Shown here: one piece after another, positions 48,810 to 62,292 of the stretch
Numbering within the stretch: position 1 is the first letter of the stretch
Layout: each line of letters starts with the position of its first letter
From: Porpolomopsis calyptriformis
Lineage: Eukaryota; Basidiomycota; Agaricomycetes; Agaricales; Hygrophoraceae
NCBI GenBank assembly: GCA_951640195.1
Contig: OX621166.1
Location: forward strand, 2,348,501-2,412,500
Length of the DNA: 64,000 nt
Direction: 5' to 3'
Notes under the pieces: model-generated
Told to the model about the DNA's origin: nothing
Database searches by the model: none
What the model saw: the letters and a program-made list of their open reading frames with translations, nothing else
Made by a program: the position numbers and the translations under genes

Positions 48810-50144
48810 ATGACTGAACACCCCATCCCTCCCCCACTTCCTTCTCCAGGTATTGCCCAGCGTCGGAAAGGCCCAAAATCTCTCCCTCGTCTCCCCATAT
48901 CAGCTTTCACACCCCCTAACTCGGGTACTTCTGAGAATTTCCCGTTCCCTCCCAGTCCGAATACAGCCCACCCGATCGTCGTCATCGATGGCCATGTAGT
49001 CGCCACCCCAGCTCAGCTTCCCCAATGGAAGAAAGACGCAGGTCAGGTCCTGAGCGAAAGGGTCGGCGGCGTCGTCTTATCTCTCCAAGGACAAGATGAT
49101 CAAGTCGAAAAAGCACTTGATGAGTTCGTCCTTGATCATCCTCTATCGCCCCCTGATCTCATCATTCTACCGCAGCCTGCAATCAAACCCATCATCGACC
49201 CACGTTATGGTCGTCGCCGTCCCAATCCGTCTAGAAGATCCCCCCCCCACCACCCCACCTTCATACCTTTCTTCTCCAATCCCGACTTCGCTCTGCACGG
49301 TCTACACTGAGAACACTCCGCAGAGCATCGAGACCCTCAGGTGGGCGGTCCAACAAGATCGGCCGGTCGATATCGACATGCAGGCCAACATGCGCGATCC
49401 CGACACCGTCTGGGAAAACTTTGAAGATTTCATCTCCAAGGCTATGGTCGATCTGTCAAAGCCAGCGCCTATCGTCCTCAGTATGTCTCCGTCCTTCTAA
49501 CAAATCAATATTAACCTCCTCCTCCCCAGCTAACCTCCTCCCCCCTCCCCACGCGCTCGCCCTTCCCCTCGTTCAGCTCATGAACCACCCGTCCTACCGC
49601 GCATACCAGACGCAAACAGCCGCTCTCTCCCTCTTCCCAAACATCTACATCAAGTTCCTCCCCCCTGCGTGGGGTGCGCCCACTCCGGTCACACCCGCCC
49701 CAGGCTTGCACGCCTTGAGAGCCACCTACCTCGTCGCCTCCCAGACACCGCTCAGCGCCGTCCCCCACACAGCGCTTACCCCTTCGAGCGCGAACCCAGC
49801 CTCGGGCCTCTGGCTCGGCAAGACCCTGGAAGCAGAGAAAGGCGAGTCCCAACAGTTGAAGGAGTGGAAGAGGAGGATCAGGATGTACCGTCAGTCATCC
49901 TTTATTCTCCATTGAATTGTTGCTCACTGAACGTTTGGTTGTAGTTGGACCGGTCCTTGAGGCATTCGGGGTGTCTCGAATTATCTTTGGGTCGTCCCCC
50001 TCCCCTTCTTCGCGGGCCCAAAGCAACCCCGGAGATTGGTACGAAATCGCTAGAGAAAGTCTCCTCGAATTAGGGGTAGACCAGGAAGCCGTCGACAGCG
50101 TTTTTGGTATGAACGCAAAGAGGATATACGAGCGCTCATTCTGA
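48810..50144 (+). CDS. Amidohydrolase-related (TIM-barrel) protein with apparent frame break
   Basis: The C-terminal two thirds read like fungal amidohydrolase-2-type proteins: TVYTENTPQSIETLRWAV, a WENFEDFISKAM block, ANLLPPPHALALPLVQLMN, AALSLFPNIYIKFLPPAW, and the end VGPVLEAFGVSRIIFGSSP with WYEIARESLLELGVD. Introns at about 49481-49528 and 49889-49943 have normal signals. The N-terminal part (GGVVLSLQGQDDQVEKALDE, DPRYG) is in frame with the ATG at 48810. The frame must shift by one base near 49205, just before VVAVPIRLEDP. A 28-nt GTCGTC...CTAG segment there would fix it but is shorter than a normal intron, so an indel, sequencing error or very short intron are all possible. The metal ligands of true amidohydrolases are not evident, so enzyme activity is uncertain. 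Confidence 0.72.
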
Positions 50145-50343
50145 AGTGATAAATCTTTTTCGTCTTTAAAAAAGTTCTTTGTATCGAAGTAAAGTGTATC
50201 TCGGTTGCTAACGCCAATGGGAATATAGTCTTACGGATCCTGCTAGTGTACTCTTCCGGCCGGCCGGCCCAGCCCGGCCTCATGACCGGCCATTTGCATT
50301 TATAGCTTCGTGACCTGAGCTTTGCACGGAACACGCCCTCACA

Positions 50344-50840
50344 ATGAACCTCCTCTTTCTCCCCTTCCTCTTCCTCGTTTCTGCACTCGCACAAAACGTT
50401 CGCATCGACGCCCCCGCAGCCGGCCAAACCCTCCAACCCGGAAAACATTTCATCGCCAAACTCACCCTCCTCGTGAGCCCGTTGAGATCGATGCTGACCG
50501 CGTTTTTTTTACTCACTTTCATCCCGGGGCTAGCCATACATATCCAGTCTTCGACAAGTCTCGGTCGTCATCGGCCTCAGGCATTGTCTCTCCTCCAACC
50601 CTTGCAACCCAGACTCAACCCTCGGTGTCATCCTCTTCGCGGGCGCGTACAAGCCCACAAGCCCCCCCTCGGGCGGCCTGTCTTACCAAAACTTCAGCTT
50701 GCGCGTTCCGCATGGAGAACCCGCGGGCGAAGCTATGCTCAGTGTAGCCCATTTCTACCTCGTTGGTGTGAGTGTCGTCACACACTCTCTCTCGCTTGTC
50801 GCCAGACGAGCTGAAATGCGATTGGGTGCTTATCTAGGCG
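50344..50840 (+). CDS. Small secreted protein of an agaricomycete family
   Basis: An N-terminal signal peptide (MNLLFLPFLFLVSALA, cleavage before QNVRIDAPA) precedes a small beta-rich domain of ~115 residues. The order APAAGQTLQPGKHFIAKL, VSVVIGLRHCL, LGVILFAGAYKP, YQNFSLRVP and AMLSVAHFYLVG fits a family of short secreted proteins common in mushrooms. The intron in the middle (about 50474-50532) has a GTGAGC donor and GGGGCTAG acceptor. The final intron is ambiguous, giving either a short or slightly longer tail; the stop is therefore placed at about 50840. Two Cys in the CLSSNPC stretch may form a disulfide. No activity is known to me; extracellular location is inferred from the signal peptide. 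Confidence 0.62.
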
Positions 50841-51296
50841 GAAAATATCCCCACCCTTGAAACCAGTGGAATATCAGTCAACATCGGATGAAGGGATGGT
50901 CATGAAATGGACAGGTTATATCATCTAACGGACAGTCATACCACGGACACTATTCTTTGCTCAAACCCACCAATCAGTTTTTCACTCACCAACCAAGTAC
51001 CCTATTCATTCGACTTGTAGCCGTCAGTATATGCAGCCCAAGGACCAATTCTTTACATATGTAATAGTACACCGGGACATATCCATTTTGACTCCAAATG
51101 AAAAAACACGTTTGCGTCTGGCGATCGAGAGGTGTTGTTGAAATCATCCACGAAAACTACGTGTCGAAGAACGAAGAGATCAGACACAGCCCAACGGCTC
51201 AACCCATCGCGTCAGCCAGAGCCTGGCTCAAGCTCTGCTGAAATACACGATCATTGCCATTCGATCACTCCACGTTATTTCTCGCGGTGTTCGGGC
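50841..51296. other. Intergenic region, no gene recognised
   Basis: A 456-bp stretch with no supported coding sequence between the secreted-protein gene and the possible remnant on the opposite strand. Confidence 0.4.
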
Positions 51297-52240
51297 TCAA
51301 TGGCGGGCTCTCCTCGTGCACCTGATCCCCCCCATTACCCCCAATAGCCAAAGGATATGTCCTGCCGACTCCCCCACAGTGGTCCGCCGTGATGTGGCGG
51401 TGACTGGCGTCCGCAATGTTACGATTTTCTCCGAAGTAGCGTCGTGCTCGTTTCCAACGAGGTTATTGACCACGAGCTCGGTCCACATCCAATTGGCGAT
51501 ACGAGCAGCACCATGCAAGGGATCCTCCTCAAACGCTAATCGCCATTTACGACGCAAACCATAATTGGTGTTTCCAAAAGCTGGGAAGGTCGTGTAGATT
51601 GCTAACCAAACCGCACCCTGATTGTCCAGGCGAAGTTTCAAAAAATACATTAGCCCCAAGCCCAAAGATACCAATACCAGCAGGGATATGTAACACCTCG
51701 CTGCGAGTCGTCGGGGGGCTTGTATCCTTCTCGTATAAATCATCTACGCGGCCCCCAAAGAGATCAACGTCGCTTTTATTGAGATTCGTATTCTCCACGG
51801 CCCAAAGTCCAGGTGTCGTGTTGGTGTCCTCTGGATATGCCGAGGCCGCTCAGGTTGGAGAAAGTAATGCTTTGCGTCCGAGCTCTTGTGATGCTGGCGC
51901 ATACACAAATGCCTTGCGTCCACGTTGAGTTCTCTGAAGGCAAATCCTGATCACCTCCATCCGACCGCAGCGGTGGGACAAGAAAAATTCCGCAATAAAC
52001 CCCAACATCATCATTCGGGCCCAGCATATCCTCCATGGTAATATTGCGTTGAGTCCACCGAAAACTCGCCGCTGAATGGGTAGGTCTTGCGGACGGAGCT
52101 TTCGTTTCGGGTGATGTTTCCGAAGGTTTGCATGAGATAATAGTTTCACCATGGCACCCTTGTACGCGTGTGCATAGAGATCTACATTTTGCCATTTCCA
52201 GGATACGGGAGTAGTTCGAATGCATCACAGATGCAGCCAT
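51297..52240 (-). pseudogene. Possible broken membrane-protein gene
   Basis: Coding-like stretches lie in more than one minus-strand frame. One near 52110 reads VRKTYPFSGEFSVDSTQYY, the next near 51830 reads YPEDTNTTPGLWAVENTNL, and a third near 51700 has a hydrophobic segment (CYISLLVLVSLGLGLMYFL) and GAVWLAIYTTFPAFG. A GTGTTA donor near 51698 and a CAATCAG acceptor near 51622 would join the second and third, but no intron was found that links the first. Alternating frames suggest either several unread introns or decay. The pieces recall fungal multi-pass membrane proteins but I cannot name the family. Confidence is low. Confidence 0.27.
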
Positions 52241-53286
52241 ATGTATGCCTATCCCGCGTAGGGGTGGCCAGGCCTATTGGAGATGTGTCGGCAACGTGGA
52301 GCGACAGTCAGACAGCACCTTTGGGCCGTCCCTGAAGCCTAGTGGTGCTATAATGCCGGCAGCGGGAAGGAAAATGGTGCTGACAAGGGTGAGAGTGGTT
52401 ACAAATCGGACGCGAGCATCGCTACCGGTGGACGACGAAGAATCGGTCCGAAGCAGGGTGGGCCAAAGGGGGGTACAACCAACTTGCGACAGCACTCCAA
52501 CAGATAGCGGGGTTCGCGTTGCGCGTTTCGTAGGTGGGAGGGACTACAAGGGAAGGTCCAATGATCTGATGGGCAACGGGGCCTGACCGACAGTTATGCG
52601 GGTGATAAGCATCGTAGTCAATTGGACATCGAACGAGACGTCAACAAGTTTGATATTCTAAGAGAAGAGTATGGTAAGTGGAGAATTGTGTGAAGTCTGC
52701 ACACTCGTACCGATACAGGATAGTCCGGATAATGAGTTGAACTCAGAGAATCAACTTGAGCCATTTTAAACACACTGGAAACCTGGTTACTCCCGGTCCA
52801 CTTCATAGCTGGTGTCTTCTGGCCTCAAGAATTACGATAAACAACCTATCTGATATCCACATTATCATTCCGTTTACAGTCGTCGAAGGGACAAGCCCCT
52901 CGACATTGGAGGATGACGTTCCCGTACAAATGTCACCTTAAAAGAAGTCAGAGAAGTCAGTATTGAGGCTGAAGGGTTCCCAAACACCCGCGTTGGTACA
53001 TTACATTCGATAACTTGGACTGGTGGCAGTTGGACAGTCAGAGTTGCTTTGTGTTACAATAAGAATTGGCAACGGTATAAGGATTAGCTTGATTTATTTG
53101 TTGTTTGGTCTCGTCCTCGCCAGTCGTCTCTCCCACATCGGTGTCTGGTACGTGCAACGGACACGTTCGCATCATCTTTCATGTTTACTGGCTAGGTTTA
53201 GGATAAGGTCACGGCATTCAGGGCCAGATCAGACTCATGCCCGGCGATACCCTGGTTGCCGATATCGAACCAACGCCAACTTCACA
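52241..53286. other. Intergenic region, no gene recognised
   Basis: A 1.0-kb stretch with only short, unsupported open frames. It should include the promoter of the downstream plus-strand orphan gene. Confidence 0.4.
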
Positions 53287-56200
53287 ATGAGCAGTGGGTA
53301 CGGATCCGACGCGATACCTTCACGAAGACTGGCCAGACTGGGTCCGATCAATACCAGCGATATCGGTCGAGGTAGGCCAGGTAGTCCCGGAAGACAAGAT
53401 GATTCGTCGTTAGTCCTGTGGTTTATGTTTGTCTTGATTACATTTTGATCCGGTGCATACACATCAGGAGCAGTAGGGAGTCCTCTCCCCTCAAGGTTCG
53501 GCGTTCAACATCTCTACTCTGTTCGCATCTCACGCGTGACTGTGGTGGGTCGTCGAATCTTAGAAACAGAGACGTTCCGCCTCTGTCACATCAGACGATG
53601 CCACACCAAGTGTTCCTCCTGTAGAAGATGACGATACCCCACCACCAGAAGGTCCACTTCTCCGACAAGCAGTTGCTTTTTCTTCAGCTACAGCACCAGC
53701 CAGGACGTACCAGGCTACATTCCCTTCAAACCCCAATTCCTCTCGACCGATTTTTTTACCTGGCCAGGAAGTGCCATCCTCCACCACAGCACCTCAGCGT
53801 CCACCCCAAACACAGAAAAAAACGAGGAATACCAAAGGAAAGGGCAAGACACGACACTTCAACGACAAGTTTTCGGACCACACGGGGAGTTTTCGGTTGA
53901 AAGGGTATGTTAATGAACCCAATGTTTCTTCTGTCCACCCCCCAACCCATTTCGGAACGGGCCCGTATTCATCGATGTATCGCGCCGCAATTCAAGAAAC
54001 ACGGCCACCACCACCACCAGGCCCTTCACGCAGCTCGACATCAAGCGGCGATGACAAGTTTTCGAATAAGACCGGAAGCTTTCAGTTGAGAGGATATGTT
54101 AATGATCCCAACGCACCTTCTGTCAACCCTCCGACATATTATGGATCGGGTCCATATTCATCCCTGTATCGCGCATCAGTTCAAGAAGCGCGGACATCGG
54201 ACATCTCTCGCGACTCGGCGACAGGCGGTAATGTACATTCCAATATGACGTCTACTTGGGCACCTCCGTCTACTTCGATGTCTGCTACTTCCAACGGCAC
54301 GTCTTCACGACCAGATCAGCCTGCTTTCTCTAATAATACCAATACGGCACCTGGAAGACCAGCAACTGCGAACCCCAATGCGCATTCATCAATCTTTGGT
54401 ACTACAAACACAATCCAGGCGTCCAGTTCCAACCCAATATCCCGAGTAATCAACCCTAATCTGCCGAACAGGAAATCTACATTACCTCCTCAACACAATC
54501 TCGACAGACATCATTCCCCTCGAACTTCGGGTTGTATCTTAGAACAACATCGTCCCACACCTCTCGGTAACACCAATGCTTCTTATTCGGGAGAGACATC
54601 GCATTATTACCGCCGCGACTACGATAATCATAGAGATCTGGCACCTCGCGTTTCCTCACATTTTGATACCCACTCACCACCTGGATTTTATCCCCGTTTC
54701 ACGCCGTCAGACCCAATCCATACTTCTCCAACCCCTAGCATGTCTGAGACCGTAGTACACCCGACAAGTCCAAATCCTCCCGATCCCATCTCTCATGTTT
54801 CTAGTGCCCGTGGACGTCTCGACAATCCCGGTGCGTCTTATTTCATGGATCAAGTCATCTCCACCTGCTCATCCCATTTAGTTTCAGGAAACTCAAATGA
54901 CAACAAGACTTCAGACGCTGACGGTGCTGCCCGACCCTTGCGGATGGTCACCATCCTTATCGAAGACATTCGCAGCGGCGTGTCTGACCATCAGCTTGCT
55001 GAGGTCAAGATAGCTTTGCGATCGGCTGACGACCCAGGGGATGGCTTTTGGGCAGACGCAAAAGACCTCTCTGCGGCTCTTCAAACTAGTCCATCAAGGA
55101 TTGATGGTCTGTCATATACCTTTTTTATTTATCTGCGTGTATCTCAATAATGGCTCAGGTCCCGCAAAAGTGTACACGCTTCGAGGGAAATACCGTCAAT
55201 TTTTCTTGCGCGTGTCAGCAGATAATGTTGATGACATTAGCTCAGCCAATATCATCATCACCAAGCAGAGGACGCTAGATATTGTTGTCGAACCGGTTCG
55301 TGCCCGTGGCGCGATCCAAGCCAGTTGTCTAACGGGTTTTATAGTACCACCCCCCTGATGGCAGTTTACCGTTACCACCAAAGATCCCGTACCGACTCAC
55401 CAGGACACCCACTCCAGAGGCAGAGTGCTTGCCCTCACCCGCCACTGCTTTTCAAACAGCCCAGCAGGATGTGCGAAGTCGTCCGTCCCCCGATCGCGGC
55501 GACTATCATTACGCCAGTGCTCGCAAGCGTGGGAGATCGTCCCAATCGGACATTGAGCGGCCCGGTCAAGATAGTCGCTCTGATCCGCATTCAAACCAGC
55601 ATCATATTCGGCCACGGGCCTCCTCGTCTTCTCCTAGTCCAACTGTTCGCAGTACCCCCCTATCTTACTCGACATCTTCAAACGCGCCACCGAAGAAGAG
55701 GAAGAGTCATGGGAAATCTGCCTCCTTTCAAGAGGGCATTAAAATTTCCAGCGTTCACAGTCGCCACATCAGGCCCCACGAGGAATACGATTACCCCAAA
55801 CCGGGGTCGCCACAACCGGGTGCGACCCCGGAACAGATCAATGCGGCTATTTGGAAAGCCGTGCAGGCGGATATAACGCAGGATGAAGAGTGGTTAGAGT
55901 TCATGAAGTCGAAAGCTTCCCCTTCGCCCCACAAGCTTGCCGATGTTCTGAAGCAGTATCGATTTGTCCAACGAAAGGTGGATGAATGGGAGGGTCGGCC
56001 CGCCCCGTTCAAATCATCGCGTCACATCGTACATAAGGTACAAATTCTTCTTTTTTTCTTTCTCCCTATCAGGGTTATGCCTCAGATCCTAAATACCTTG
56101 CAACTCATTACAGTCGCACGTCTTGGATGCGCTTTACATGGATGAGAAATGGGGCGCTGATTGTACGGAAACTCTGCAACTTCTGGATATGTACGGACCC

Positions 56201-56425
56201 AACGGGGAGCGGTATGTGGATGCTCGTGTGGTCGACTTACTCCAAGACGAATCGGCTTCGCAAAGGGGGAGACCAGCGAAGAAGTTGTTGAGGTTGTTGC
56301 GGCAAGTCGATAAAGACTGGGCGGCGGACGCTGAGGAGGAAGAGGATGAACTCGGTGCCGCCGAATCAGCGGGAGAACAAGGCCCTGATGGCGATTCACA
56401 AGCCCGGCGGATCAGATCTGGATAG
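53287..56425 (+). CDS. Large low-complexity orphan protein with internal tandem duplication
   Basis: The start at 53287 (MSSGYGSDAIPSRRLARLG) joins through a GTTAGT intron near 53410 and a GTTCGG...CTTAG intron near 53496-53552 to a long exon. Two ~45-residue copies (about 53855-53996 and 54046-54190) share DKFS, TGSF.L.GYVN, PPT...G.GPYSS.YRA and are followed by a Ser/Pro/Asn-rich, disordered region. A short folded-looking segment near 54940-55270 (MVTILIEDIRSGVSDHQLAEV, VYTLRGKYRQFFLRVS) may be a beta domain. The C-terminal part has basic clusters (PPKKRKSHGK, SARKRGR), which suggests a nuclear location, and a helical, acidic end. I recognise no known family. Intron use near 55104 and 55292 was inferred from frame continuity. 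Confidence 0.66.
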
Positions 56426-57060
56426 TATGTACAGAGGAAAACGGTATGTTACGAACACATCGCATTCCTAGAGCCAGAGACTCGTTCAAGGGATTCGGCG
56501 AGAACATCGGAACAATCAATTTGGGGACTATTTATTCTTGGTTGGAGTTGTCGAGAGCCAGTGTTCGAGGTGACTGTTGGCCATCCAGCCACTTGCTTCC
56601 TCTACACCAGCTTGAACAAGCCACGGGTATTGCCTCAACTCAAGATTTTTCGGCCCCTATTTATGGTTCTACATTGGTAAATGTTGCGAAAGAAAGATCT
56701 TCGGCAACAGAACCTCGATACATTTGTATGTTGGAATGTACATACGCTTTGAATGATCATGGCAGTCGATTCACCCTCATGCTGGTGTGATCCTCTATCG
56801 TTTTTCTATATCCCGCCGCGACCAAGAAGTAACCTGCTGTGTTGCGCCCAAGAGTCCGGACCACCTGGTGCCATACAGGACTACCTCCCGATACTCGCGG
56901 AAGTCTAAACTGTCAATTAAGGTGATCTCCATAGTACTCTCTTGCTGTTTTGGACGGTGGAACCTCGGGTTGGCGGGATGCGTTTGGTTTGGGTCGGTGT
57001 GTATCCACAGCCTTGATGGGAACGTGGAATCTTGGCGAGTCATCAGTACTTGACAGTTCT
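56426..57060. other. Intergenic region between convergent genes
   Basis: A 635-bp gap between the stops of the orphan gene and the PFK-2 gene. It should hold both 3' UTRs. Open frames at 56446-56790 and nearby lack splice or family support. Confidence 0.45.
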
Positions 57061-59286
<2,226 letters not shown>

Positions 59287-59498
59287 TAGGTACGATTGCT
59301 GCTGATAACATATCAAGATTAGTACAGCATGATAATTAATATCAAAAACCTTGAGAAACTTGGGCCTTATGTAATCGATATCCGCACGAATATAACACGG
59401 AACGGGACAGCATCGATTACAAGGGATGGGAATAACCAAGCACGCATGTTGCCACGACGAGAACTACATACATATTCCCAAGCACCCAATACGCGGTA

Positions 59499-61632
59499 TT
59501 AATTCCACCGCGGACTCAAATACTCATCCAGAATCGCTGGCACTCGCTTCCCAGCACTGAGTTGCACCTCATCCATCGGCGACAAATACGCGCGATCAGT
59601 GTACAAGCTTTCCATGCTATCCCTCCCCGACTCATCAATATCAGTCGGCACACCTTCCGGAGGTGTTGAATGTTTCAACGAAAGCTCCGACCACTCTGAT
59701 TTGTGGGTCGAATCATACGACTCACTGCGGCGGAATAAAGGGGCAGGAGGGACCGTGGGGAATCGGGCCACCGTCGCGGATGCTGCCTTTTTCTTTATCA
59801 ACGGGGCTGCAGCCGTAGTCGTTGATGTCGTTATTGATGGCGCCAGAGTCATTCCTGACTGTCTCATAGTAGGCGCATTGCGTACAGCGGCAACAACCTC
59901 GTGGTGCTCGCTGTGTGGACGGTCCGTGCCGAAATCGAAGGAGTCGCTGTGCAGGAGTCGTGGTTGGGAAATATTCCATTGAGAAGCAGCTGAAGACTTT
60001 ATGTAGAGGATGCGCCGTATCATCAGGAACAAGACGGCGTTTGCGAGACCCGAAAGCAGGTATATAAATGTGCTGGAAGGGAGTTGATTGGAACCTTGCG
60101 TGAGACATGTGTGAGTGGGTTTACTGACCAGAATATTAATCCTGCGAAGGCGACGTGGTGTCCTGTCCACTCTAAAATACGAGCCGTGGTGATTGGGAGA
60201 ATGAGACCCACATAGGCGATCTATGTCCTTAAAGTATGAGTTCACATATTCAAATGGAAGGGGAGGCTTTCAACTCACCGGGAATCTACAAAGAAATGGT
60301 TAAAAACTAAACTGACGAGAGGCTTAGGAGATACGTACGGTAACATTCTTTTTACTCTAATGGCCACTCCCGACTCTGGCTTATGGGAGGTGTCTGAGAC
60401 CTGGAACCGGACTCGCCAGCCATGTACAACAAGGTTGCTCCGCAGTCGGAGAATTATGAGGGTAGAAAGAGCCAGGCCGATGCTGGCAGCCAAGAAAATC
60501 TACATGAGACGGATAGAAATAAGATTAATGGGATCAACTGTTCAGGCAGTTGAGGATCGCGCACAAATAAATAGCCCAACCTGCGCAAAAACCCTCAGAA
60601 CAATGGAAATGGAGAAGGAAAGTGAACATACGTGATACGTTCAGCCGGATATTCAGGTGAAATCCAGCACCAATATCCCGCTATACCATCTGCGCACGGG
60701 CCTGAGCAATCGTTTTGACACGCAAACCGAGGCAAGGGACCTACAGAACTGCCCACGACTCTTGGTGCTTACCGCCGCGGGGCCATAAATTACGAGAGCC
60801 CCGATAACTGACCATCCAATGATGAGAGAAGTCAGCAGAACAAGTTTGTTCATCTTCCAATTGGTAAAGAGGATGCCGAAAGTGTGGAAGATGATGGCCT
60901 TCCGGATTCGATCGGTCAGGAAATGGAGTGAAAAAGGTAAGGATTAAATTTATCAGCGTTTGTGGTGTTTCCGGGTATCTCGGGCAACTTACAAGGATCC
61001 ATATGGCTGTGCCGATATCAGCGGCTTGGTTGATTATTCCTAGTTTATTTCGGGCTCGACGTCAGTGGGCGGCTCTGGGGGTTTATTCACGTGTCGAGGG
61101 GGGGAGAAGGATTTCCCCTTACTTACCTTGTGCATTGCAGAATGTGCCCACCTGCACACCATTTTCGTGGACCCATCGTGCGTTCATTATATAACCAACA
61201 GCTGGAACGGAGGAAAAAAAGATTAAGCCGTATCCAGAGATGATAACAGAGTAAACTTACCTTGCAGACAATTGCATAAAAGGAGAGACAAGAAATACGC
61301 TGCGATGTGTGCGTGGACAAATGGGGGCTCGTCTGCCCCAACACGCTTGGTATTGAATCCAGAAAACTAGACAGACGATCAAAAATTCTGCATAAACAAC
61401 AAAAGAAAACACATACCACGATCGTAAAAAAAAGGGCTACGATTGAAATAAACGAGAGGCACGAAGCAATCACCAGACTCTGTCGGAAATACCGAGATCA
61501 ATTCAACTTGCACAGGAATACGTACGGCGAAACGGCACTCACCGTGACGCCGGCGGACTCCTCAGCAGTATACGCGACTCTGGCTAGAACGTGGTCACCA
61601 TTGGGCAAAGTGGTAGTGACGCCTAAGGACAT
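59499..61632 (-). CDS. Seven-transmembrane GPCR-like protein
   Basis: A gene of about nine exons for a multi-pass membrane protein. It starts MSLGVTTTLPNGDHVLARV. TM1 is LVIASCLSFISIVALFFTIV, followed by AHIAAYFLSLLLCNCLQAV (TM2), NAQGIINQAADIGTAIW (TM3), NKLVLLTSLIIGWSVIGAL (TM4), CWISPEYPAERITY before TM5, AASIGLALSTLIILRLRS, VAFAGLIFW and STFIYLLSGLANAVLFLM (TM7). The order fits fungal serpentine receptors related to the Git3/cAMP-receptor-like class. The cytosolic tail (~150 residues) is Ser/Thr-rich with repeated acidic clusters, as for regulated receptors. No ligand can be inferred. The last exon ends at 59499. Some internal exon limits were placed by frame and hydropathy only. Confidence 0.72.
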
Positions 61633-62292
61633 TAGGTGGGTGAGGGGGGGAGGGGGGGGAGGGAGGGGCGGTCGTAAGAAAATTGATCGTGATGCGAAGT
61701 CGTTAATTAAGTAGAAAAGAAATTAAACTGGGGACCAGCCTCCGCGAAATGCCTTGCGTGCCCGAGTCTGTCAAAGGAGCCAGCCTTTGATCGAGCGCTC
61801 GGAATGTCCAAAAAGTCCTGAGGTCGAGTTCTTTTTTGGAGGTTTCGGGTTGAACTGACCTGCCGATGCCGTAGACACGGACGGGAATAGCCCATATCCC
61901 CATCGTGACGGGGATTTGCGCGTCATCCCCATGACCACTTACTGATCAGCGCGCGTGTGTGCAAGCCAAAAGGCAATGCAAGTGTGAATGATAAAGCGAT
62001 GGCGACCAAATAGACCCAATTAAATACACCGGATATAATTTATGTCAGTAGTGTGATGCTATACGGTTACTACAAACGATGTACTGCCCGCAGACGTTAG
62101 TATACAATTAAGTACACGCGACACCATGACCACCAGGGGAAAGACTCGAGAGACCGTCGAGTTTGATTAATTCCTCCGTCGTTGGCTTAAGTCCATGGCG
62201 AAGCTCAATGTGAGCGAACCATCGCAAAGGGAACAGATTTTTCTTTGGCTCGCCAGCATATCATGGCTCAAACCAACCTGAAGATCAATGAG
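61633..62292. other. Intergenic region
   Basis: A 660-bp gap holding the promoter of the GPCR-like gene and the 3' end of the DUF6533 gene. It has a G-rich run near 61643-61670 at its left edge. No gene recognised. Confidence 0.45.

Noticed and set aside
50200..50290. CCGGCCGGCC palindromic stretch as a regulatory or recombination site
   Set aside because: GC-rich self-complementary sequence of this size is common by chance and no protein or partner copy supports it.
53023..53448. Plus-strand 141-residue frame with a hydrophobic start
   Set aside because: Its second half overlaps, in another frame, the first exon of the orphan gene, which has better splice support.
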